Made by a program: the position numbers and the translations under genes
Notes under the pieces: generated by a model
What the model was told of the DNA's origin: nothing
The model's input: the letters and a program-made list of their open reading frames with translations, nothing else
Database searches by the model: none
NCBI GenBank assembly: GCA_016287565.1
Contig: JAEFAM010000011.1
Location: 1 to 46,933 of the forward strand
Length of the DNA stretch: 46,933 nucleotides
Direction of reading: 5' to 3'
Origin: Clostridia bacterium
GTDB taxonomy: Bacteria; Bacillota; Clostridia; UBA1212; UBA1255
Part shown: piece by piece, positions 41,051-46,933 of the stretch
Layout: every line of letters starts with the position of its first letter
Numbering within the stretch: the first letter of the stretch is position 1

Positions 41051-43654
41051 TTAGTTGTTGTCTGTGCCGGTATCGATGACTGGAACTTCCGCCTGTTTGC
41101 GGGAGCGTTTGCGAAGCAGCACGATCACCGCAGCGGCCACGGCGGCAACGGCCACTCCCGCGACGATGGCCAATACGACCGGCAATACGTTTTTACCGGG
41201 TGCCACGGTGGTGAAGTGGAAGCAGAAGCGGCCTCCCGGAGCCGCGTCTCCGTCGGTGTACAGCGTCAATATGTCTCCGTCCGCCAGGTTGTTGTCGCAC
41301 CACTTGAAATTGAACTCGATGGATTTGCTATCGAGCCCCAGCAGCTTCCTGGGAACGGACAACTGCAAAACGTTGCCGCTTACGGAATAATCCGCGTATC
41401 CGACGATCTCCCAGTTCCAGCCTCCCGTGCTGCGCTCTATGACGAGCCCCTCGGTTCCCGGCGCCGTACGGTTCACGATAAACTCGAAATTCTCCCAGTC
41501 CACGGAGTCTTTGGTGGCCACTGCAGTGTCAAGCAGGAGCCGCATCCAGTTCTCGTCAGACGGGTCAGTGAGCGGGTCGACGGTCTCCACATAGAAATAT
41601 ATATTGTCCGCGTCGTAGGAGACCTTGGCTGTCTTAAAATCGTTCCGGACGCCGCTGTTCACGTAATGGTATCCCACCCAGCCGTCGTGATCACGGTCGT
41701 AGCGGTTGTTGACGTAATGGTTGTACGTGACGATGGAAGGATCGTCCCAGGCGTCCGCACCGGCGTGGACGTCGATGCTCTTCGCCTTGGGCTGCACCTC
41801 GTATGCCGAAGCGCCCTTGAAACGCCGCACGTTGGCAACCAGCTGGTAATAGTAGTGGTCTTTCAGATCGCCGGTGGAAGGTTCGATGTCCCTGGAGTTT
41901 TCATCGTCGCACTCGTCCGGGAAGCCGTTGGGAACGTTGCCCCATTCTTCGTTCCTGCCCGCGATCCATTCGTTCCAGCCGGTCACGAAGATTATCTCGG
42001 GATCCACGGAAATGGCGTAATCCCACTGCTCCTGGAAGTTGATGCCGTAAAGCTTGGAGTCCTCCATACCGGACCAGCACTTTACCGTGTTTCCGCGGTA
42101 ATCGTAGGTGTAGAAGAAATCCTCCTGGCGCGAATAGCTGCGGCCCATATTGTACGGACCGTTCATCGCGGAGCAGTAAAGGTCTACGTAGTTGGCGTTC
42201 ATGGCGATGCCTACGGTGGTCATCTCCACGGTGCCGTCCTCGTTTTTATAAAGGGCCTGGGGATACATATGCAGCCAGCCCCAGGTGCTGTCGTTATTGT
42301 CGCCGCCGAAGTAGGAAGGGTCTCCGGCCCGGAACGTGAAGAAGTTGTAGAGCTCCAGCTGGTACTGGTCGTCAAGGTCGAAACCGGAGCTGTGAGCCAT
42401 GACCAGGGGCTTGCCTTCCCAGTAGAACCAGAGGTCCTGATATTTGCCTTCTTTGTATATGGCCTCGTAGATCTGGGACACGGAGGAACGGGTGTTGCCG
42501 GTCCAGCCAAACTGCATCATGAACGCGATCTGAGGCGTTTTTATGCCGTCGGCCCTGGCCTGGGACCAGACTTTGAGCAGGTTCAAATAGGCGGGCTCCC
42601 AGGTGTAGTTGCCGTTGGTGCAGTCGAAGAGCACGAAGTCTATGCCGGCGTCGGCCAGCAGTTCCGCGTGGTTCCGGAGCACGTAATCGTCCATTTCGGT
42701 GTAGTAACCGTATATGGGCTCGTTCCAGAAATAGGCTCCGGACTGGTTCGTTTTCCAGATCTTGTGGTAATAATCGTTCTTGGCTTCGGGGTACTCGGTG
42801 AGGATGCTGTTGACGTTGCAGACCTTGTTGTTAACGAAATTGTAGTGCCAGGTCCAGTAGAAAATGCCTACTTTCTTTTCTTTCTGTTTATCTGTCTGTC
42901 CGACCTGGGAATTGTCCGGAAGCGTCCTGCCCAGGCCGTCCACTGCGGTCCACTGAGAGGGGTCAACGCCCATCTGCGCTATGGCGCTGTCTTCCGGCAC
43001 GGTCCATTCGGGAGGCGCCGTGTTCAGGGGCACGTCAACGGGCTCTGATATGAAGTCGAACAGTTTTTCTACGGGGGACGCGGCAACCACTTTTCCTCTG
43101 TAGGACCCGTACACATGGTACATATTATCGTATACGTTGACGCCTCTCAATGCCGGCTTGTAGCGGTCGACGACAACTTTTTTTCCTTTGGTGAGCGTGT
43201 ATTCCAGCAGGTACTCTCCCGCGGGCAGGGAACCTCCGGACAGGCCCGTGAAGTCGAGGCCGATGATCTCATTGACCTCCCAATCCGCGGCGGTCCCGGA
43301 AGCCAGTTTCTCTCCCTGCACGGAATAGACCGCGTTCCTGTCCCAGCGGTATATGGCCATATCCATTTCCTTGCCGCTGCCGCCGCTCATCATCTCGATG
43401 CCTGCGAACACGATGGGAGCGATCACCTTGATCTGCATCTCTATCTTGTCGCCTTCGTTCATCTCTAATGATATGAGCATGGTGGATTCGGCGTAGGTGG
43501 GGAATTCGGTTTTCAGTTCCGCCGCGGAGGAACCCGGGGCGCCCGGAAACAGATAAGCCGCAATCAATACGGCCGCCAGGAGCAGCGCTCCTATCTTGTG
43601 TCTGAAGGAGCCTGATCTGCTGCCTTTTTGCTCTGATCCACTGAAAACGGTCAT
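41051..43654 (-). CDS. Membrane-anchored GH99/WbsX-like protein with CBM9-like module
   Basis: The 867-residue product has a signal peptide (cleavage near SAA-EL, about residue 46), an N-terminal beta domain (50-215), and a GH99-like/WbsX barrel (about 230-620) with EPIYGYYTEMDDYVLRNH and GWNEWIAG (Glu562). A CBM9-like module follows (about 635-820), then a C-terminal transmembrane helix and a basic tail (RKRSRKQ). Barrel and CBM9 parts are homologous to residues 66-650 of the product of 6213, but the esterase is absent. It probably acts on an alpha-linked glycan at the surface; no substrate is known. GGAGGG precedes the ATG. It is the first gene of a two-gene operon with the BspA-like lipoprotein. 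Confidence 0.8.
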   Translation of the reverse strand: MTVFSGSEQKGSRSGSFRHKIGALLLAAVLIAAYLFPGAPGSSAAELKTEFPTYAESTMLISLEMNEGDKIEMQIKVIAPIVFAGIEMMSGGSGKEMDMAIYRWDRNAVYSVQGEKLASGTAADWEVNEIIGLDFTGLSGGSLPAGEYLLEYTLTKGKKVVVDRYKPALRGVNVYDNMYHVYGSYRGKVVAASPVEKLFDFISEPVDVPLNTAPPEWTVPEDSAIAQMGVDPSQWTAVDGLGRTLPDNSQVGQTDKQKEKKVGIFYWTWHYNFVNNKVCNVNSILTEYPEAKNDYYHKIWKTNQSGAYFWNEPIYGYYTEMDDYVLRNHAELLADAGIDFVLFDCTNGNYTWEPAYLNLLKVWSQARADGIKTPQIAFMMQFGWTGNTRSSVSQIYEAIYKEGKYQDLWFYWEGKPLVMAHSSGFDLDDQYQLELYNFFTFRAGDPSYFGGDNNDSTWGWLHMYPQALYKNEDGTVEMTTVGIAMNANYVDLYCSAMNGPYNMGRSYSRQEDFFYTYDYRGNTVKCWSGMEDSKLYGINFQEQWDYAISVDPEIIFVTGWNEWIAGRNEEWGNVPNGFPDECDDENSRDIEPSTGDLKDHYYYQLVANVRRFKGASAYEVQPKAKSIDVHAGADAWDDPSIVTYNHYVNNRYDRDHDGWVGYHYVNSGVRNDFKTAKVSYDADNIYFYVETVDPLTDPSDENWMRLLLDTAVATKDSVDWENFEFIVNRTAPGTEGLVIERSTGGWNWEIVGYADYSVSGNVLQLSVPRKLLGLDSKSIEFNFKWCDNNLADGDILTLYTDGDAAPGGRFCFHFTTVAPGKNVLPVVLAIVAGVAVAAVAAAVIVLLRKRSRKQAEVPVIDTGTDNN

Positions 43655-43715
43655 AACGATACCCTCCGGAATATGTGCTTGCGCCGCGGTATTTCCGCTG
43701 TTTTTATCCGCTTGA

Positions 43716-43744
43716 ATTATACCACGGCAACGGAGCTTTGAAAA
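43716..43744 (-). promoter_or_regulatory. Promoter of the GH99-like/BspA-like operon
   Basis: On the minus strand, TATAAT (43721-43716) is a perfect -10, with TTTTCA (43744-43739) as a moderate -35 at 17-bp spacing. Confidence 0.6.
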
Positions 43745-43866
43745 GGTCTGTCCGTTTTTGTCCCTTTACGTTGCTTTGCGTCCGTTTGCGTCCGTTTCCG
43801 CGCGCCTGCGTCCCTTTGCCGGAGCGGAGGGGCAGGGCCGTTTCGCGGGAAAATAAAGAGTTCCGA

Positions 43867-43900
43867 TTGTTAAGGCCGCGCAAATCTGATATAATTGACC
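43867..43900 (+). promoter_or_regulatory. Promoter of the Gfo/Idh/MocA gene
   Basis: TTGTTA (43867-43872) and TATAAT (43890-43895) are separated by 17 bp, with TG before the -10. CTGATATAATTGACC at 43886-43900 is identical to the promoters at 21201 and 28125. Confidence 0.78.
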
Positions 43901-43929
43901 ACGGCAGAAAAAACTTTTTGGAGGATATT

Positions 43930-45147
43930 ATGGGTTACACGATCAAGATCGGAATGTTCGGCGCGTGGCGAGGAAGCAGCTACATCGACCTTATTGCCGC
44001 GGAGGATCCGTCGGTGATAAAGATCGTTGCCGTGTGCGACAAGCAGGCGTCGAAACTCGACAACGTAAAAGGCCTTGAAGGCGCGAAACTGTTCGCGGAC
44101 TTCGACGAGTTCATCGAATACGGCAAGGAAGCCGGTATGAACGCGGTGTTCCTGGCCAATTATTTCAACCAGCACGCTCCCTTCGCCATAAAAGCCATGG
44201 AAGCAGGCATGGACGTGATCAGCGAATGCACATCCGCGTCAACGATGAAAGAGTGCGTCGACCTGGTGCGCGCTGTGGAACGGACGGGCCGCAAATATAT
44301 GATCGCCGAGAATTATCCCTTCTCCACCGCGAACCTGGAAATGAAGCACCAGATAGACGGCGGAACGCTTGGCACGCTGCTGTACGCAGAAGGGGAGTAC
44401 AACCACTCCGGAAACATCGACGAACTGCGCTATTTGACTCCTTCGAAATACCACTGGAGAGCATGGATGCCGCGCACCTATTACGTGACCCACGCCATGG
44501 GGCCGCTTATGTATATGGCAAACTGCATGCCAAAATACGTTTCCGCCCGGGCCGCCCATTCGGACCTGCTGGAACAGATAAAAGATTTCCGTCACAACGA
44601 CGACGGCATGGCCAGGCTGTTCTGCGAGATGGACAACGGCATGGTCGCCTCCTTTACGGGCTGCACCGCCCAGGCCTCGGATTACAGCCGCTACCGCGTA
44701 TGCGGCGACAGAGGGTCCGTGGAGCAGGGAGGATACACCAACGGCCAGGTCAGGCGGTTCTATTTCTCCCATACTAGGCCCGAGGGCGTGGAAGAGATCT
44801 CCACTATGATCACTCCGGATCCCGCCTCCTGGGGCGAAAAGGGCCTCAAGGCGGTGAAGGCCGGGCACGGAGGAGGAGACTACTGGATCATCCAGAACGC
44901 CATCGATTATTTCGCCAACGGCAGCGTGCCTTTCTTTGACGTTTACAAGGGCGTGGCAATGTCTGCCACCGCCATCCTGGGCTGGCGCAGCTGCCTGAAC
45001 CACGGTGAGAATTTCAGGATCCCCGACTTCTCGAAAGAGGAGGAGCGTATCCCTTACGAGAACGACGACGCCACGCCTTTCCCGGACGAAAACGGCCTGG
45101 GAGCCACGGTTCCGCCGTCGCTCATGTATGGAAAATACGAAAATTGA
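43930..45147 (+). CDS. Gfo/Idh/MocA family oxidoreductase
   Basis: The ATG at 43930 follows TGGAGGA; the open frame upstream crosses the promoter. The 405-residue protein has an N-terminal Rossmann domain (IGMFGAWRGSSY, then IVAVCD about 30 residues later) and the family's alpha/beta C-terminal domain. The usual EKP motif is ECT (VISECTSA), which is not rare in sugar-acting members. It probably oxidises or epimerises a sugar or inositol derivative with NAD(P). There is no signal peptide, so it is cytoplasmic. It sits between surface glycan genes and has its own promoter. Confidence 0.88.
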   Translation: MGYTIKIGMFGAWRGSSYIDLIAAEDPSVIKIVAVCDKQASKLDNVKGLEGAKLFADFDEFIEYGKEAGMNAVFLANYFNQHAPFAIKAMEAGMDVISECTSASTMKECVDLVRAVERTGRKYMIAENYPFSTANLEMKHQIDGGTLGTLLYAEGEYNHSGNIDELRYLTPSKYHWRAWMPRTYYVTHAMGPLMYMANCMPKYVSARAAHSDLLEQIKDFRHNDDGMARLFCEMDNGMVASFTGCTAQASDYSRYRVCGDRGSVEQGGYTNGQVRRFYFSHTRPEGVEEISTMITPDPASWGEKGLKAVKAGHGGGDYWIIQNAIDYFANGSVPFFDVYKGVAMSATAILGWRSCLNHGENFRIPDFSKEEERIPYENDDATPFPDENGLGATVPPSLMYGKYEN

Positions 45148-45176
45148 CGCGGATCCAAAAAAGTGGCGGGGACCAC

Positions 45177-45206
45177 TTGCCCGAACGTGCATTAAACTGA
45201 TATAAT
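45177..45206 (+). promoter_or_regulatory. Promoter of the CBM9-like surface gene
   Basis: TTGCCC (45177-45182) and TATAAT (45201-45206) are 18 bp apart. The ten bases CTGATATAAT match the core seen at three other promoters. Confidence 0.65.
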
Positions 45207-45244
45207 ACGTACAACGTAAACAAAACCGAAACAAGGAGGCATTT

Positions 45245-46732
45245 ATGAAAAAAGTATTTGCGATCATTGTCGCCGCTATCATGGTGATCTCGCTTTTCCC
45301 GCTGGTGGGAAGCGCAGCGAGCTCGAATCCCGCAGTAGACGGCGTTATTTCTGAAGGCGAGTATGCCGCAACGTTCGAGATGAAGCCCGACAACGTCCAG
45401 ACCTGGACCGGCGGCACTCTCGACACCAACATCACCTACTACATAAACGCCGAGAGAGACGCGCTGCTGTTCCAGGTGCTGTTCGTAGGTATCGTGACCC
45501 CGAAGGCCGGATTCCACGAAGGCGACACTTACCAGCTGGCGTTCAACCCGGGCAATATTGCCGACGACCAGGCGCCCCTGTTCATCTCCTTCGTAGTAAG
45601 GAACCATCAGCTTACGATCCTCCAGCACAACTGGGAGACCGCGCTCCTTGACGATGCCAATCCTGCCGGAGCGGACATCACCGAACTGGTCCCCGAGGCG
45701 ATCCTGGATGACGAAGGCGACAACATCATTATCGAAGTCAGGATCCCGCAGGCTTTCTTCACCATCGGATCCGATTACGAAGAGGGCACCGGCTATAAAT
45801 TCAGCGAGACTATGAAACTGGGCCTGTTCGCCGTCATCGCCGGACAGGGCTACACCACGCTTCCTACCGCTCCCACCACCTGGACCGTTTCCGCTCTGGG
45901 CATCAACGACAATGAAGTCAAGATCATGAAAGACGTTGAGCAAGGCGGCGAAGGCACCGTGGTCCAGGGCGTGGAGATACTGGACTTCTACGATGCGGAA
46001 GGACGCAACATGAGCTTCGATACCTTCTTCGTCAACAGAGTTCAGCTGGACAACATCATCATGGAAAATTCTGACGGCGGCGCCAGCGGAAAACTGGAAG
46101 CCTACGGCAGAGAGATCGACGGCAGGGAAGACACCTACGAGAACTTCACGTTCCGCGGCTGGGCAGGCTTTAACGCTCCTATGATCGGAGCAGGATACCA
46201 GATCGACGAAGAAGATCCCGTTCTTCTCGACAGCCCGTTCAAGGCTACCGAAGCGGCCGTACAGGGCGCAGGCGGCGAGTACGCTTCCCGTCTCGAAATC
46301 GAAGTGGACGTTACCGGCCTTCAGGACGGCAGGCTTCACGAGATCAGAGCGGTCGTACAGCTCCAGGATGAAGACGGAGAGATCTATTATTCCTACCTGA
46401 ATATGGATGAAGCCAACAACAACATGCAGTTCTACTACCAGGCTCCCGGCGATCCGCCTCCGCCGACCGCTACTCCCGAGCCCACTGCCACTCCCGAGCC
46501 TACCGAGGCTCCTGTAGTTACGGATGCTCCCGTAGTTACCGAGGCTCCCAAGACGACTGAAGAGAACCATGGCGAAGAGGCCACTGCGGCTCCTGCCACC
46601 CAGCCTAAAGATGATACCAAGGACGCTACGAAAGGCGGACTTCCCACCGGAGCCATCATCGGAATCGTCGTAGGCGTCGTTGTCGTTGCGGCAATCGTCG
46701 CGGGCATCCTGATCGCCAAGAAGAAGAAATAA
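45245..46732 (+). CDS. Membrane-anchored CBM9-like surface protein
   Basis: The 495-residue product has a signal peptide (cleavage near SAA-SS, about residue 25). A CBM9/DOMON-like module spans about 30-230, and a second beta domain about 235-405. A Thr/Pro/Glu linker (410-460) leads to a transmembrane helix ending in KKKK. The first module closely resembles residues 255-448 of the product of 2781; both carry LLDDANPAGADI or LDDANPNGADI and an LAFNPGN or LNFNPGN motif. A perfect AAGGAGG lies 5 bases before the ATG. It likely binds carbohydrate at the cell surface; no catalytic residues are recognised. Confidence 0.83.
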   Translation: MKKVFAIIVAAIMVISLFPLVGSAASSNPAVDGVISEGEYAATFEMKPDNVQTWTGGTLDTNITYYINAERDALLFQVLFVGIVTPKAGFHEGDTYQLAFNPGNIADDQAPLFISFVVRNHQLTILQHNWETALLDDANPAGADITELVPEAILDDEGDNIIIEVRIPQAFFTIGSDYEEGTGYKFSETMKLGLFAVIAGQGYTTLPTAPTTWTVSALGINDNEVKIMKDVEQGGEGTVVQGVEILDFYDAEGRNMSFDTFFVNRVQLDNIIMENSDGGASGKLEAYGREIDGREDTYENFTFRGWAGFNAPMIGAGYQIDEEDPVLLDSPFKATEAAVQGAGGEYASRLEIEVDVTGLQDGRLHEIRAVVQLQDEDGEIYYSYLNMDEANNNMQFYYQAPGDPPPPTATPEPTATPEPTEAPVVTDAPVVTEAPKTTEENHGEEATAAPATQPKDDTKDATKGGLPTGAIIGIVVGVVVVAAIVAGILIAKKKK

Positions 46733-46802
46733 TAATACCGGTTAAGCGGCCCGGCGGGAGCGTTGACTGTTGCCGGACGGAAATAACATGGTAAGTAGAA
46801 GG

Positions 46803-46831
46803 GGACAGGCGGCGTGCCTGTCCTTTTCTTT
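46803..46831 (+). terminator. Intrinsic terminator after the CBM9-like gene
   Basis: GGACAGGC (46803-46810) pairs with GCCTGTCC (46816-46823) around GGCGT, and TTTTCTTT follows. Nothing gene-like is visible in the rest of the window to 46933. Confidence 0.88.
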
Positions 46832-46933
46832 GCGCTGCCGGTTTATTTTTTGGCCGAAATGTGGTATCGTTGTACGCGGAAGGATAAAGGCCGGAACGGC
46901 GCGTTTTGCGCGTAAGATCGCGATAGGCGGGAT

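Noticed and set aside
1-46933. Mobile element, prophage or integrated plasmid
   Set aside because: No transposase, integrase, terminal repeats, attachment site or phage gene was seen. Composition shifts follow domain boundaries rather than an element.

Overview
The window looks like a chromosomal segment of an anaerobic Bacillota (Clostridia-type) bacterium, probably from a gut or rumen. The evidence is strong AAGGAGG-type ribosome binding sites, many Gram-positive lipoproteins, C-terminal membrane anchors behind Thr/Pro/Glu-rich linkers, DUF6273 and BspA-type leucine-rich-repeat proteins, and sigma-A promoters with TATAAT boxes. It encodes about 28 genes, nearly all for handling complex carbohydrate at the cell surface. 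I saw no rRNA, tRNA, CRISPR array, transposase or phage gene. The lineage is an inference.

Region 1 (1-20.5 kb). A GntR/LacI-type regulator and glycerate kinase are transcribed leftward. They diverge from a rightward run that starts with two surface proteins (2781, 4414). The regulator and the first surface gene share a control region with consensus promoters on both strands and an array of AAACATT/AATGTTT half-sites. The run continues with a 1326-residue lipoprotein joining a GH99/WbsX-like barrel to a carbohydrate esterase. After it come a tightly packed cytoplasmic set (GH78 rhamnosidase, GH38 alpha-mannosidase, ROK kinase-SIS fusion), a doubly anchored surface lipoprotein, a broken ADP-ribosylation-family remnant, and a clan A-like glycosidase. 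The likely logic is surface binding and de-esterification, then intracellular trimming and phosphorylation of released sugars. No ABC, PTS or SusCD-type transporter is present.

Region 2 (20.5-23.7 kb) holds small genes: a GNAT acetyltransferase, two lipoproteins, a Sel1-repeat protein and a small unknown gene with an apparent frameshift.

Region 3 (23.7-46.9 kb) is GC-richer and carries more surface enzymes: a GH127-like protein with CBM35, a GH5-like enzyme, a C39-like membrane peptidase, a BNR propeller, a large GH2 enzyme, a two-repeat beta-rich lipoprotein, a DUF2804 protein, an MFS-kinase fusion, a BspA-like lipoprotein, a second GH99-like protein, a Gfo/Idh/MocA oxidoreductase and a CBM9-like surface protein.

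The main points of interest are the operator array; domain shuffling among surface proteins, with composition changing at domain boundaries; three unusual fusions (GH99-like/esterase, ROK/SIS, MFS/P-loop kinase); an in-frame gene remnant; a frameshift at a poly-A run; and a 15-bp promoter core repeated at three loci.
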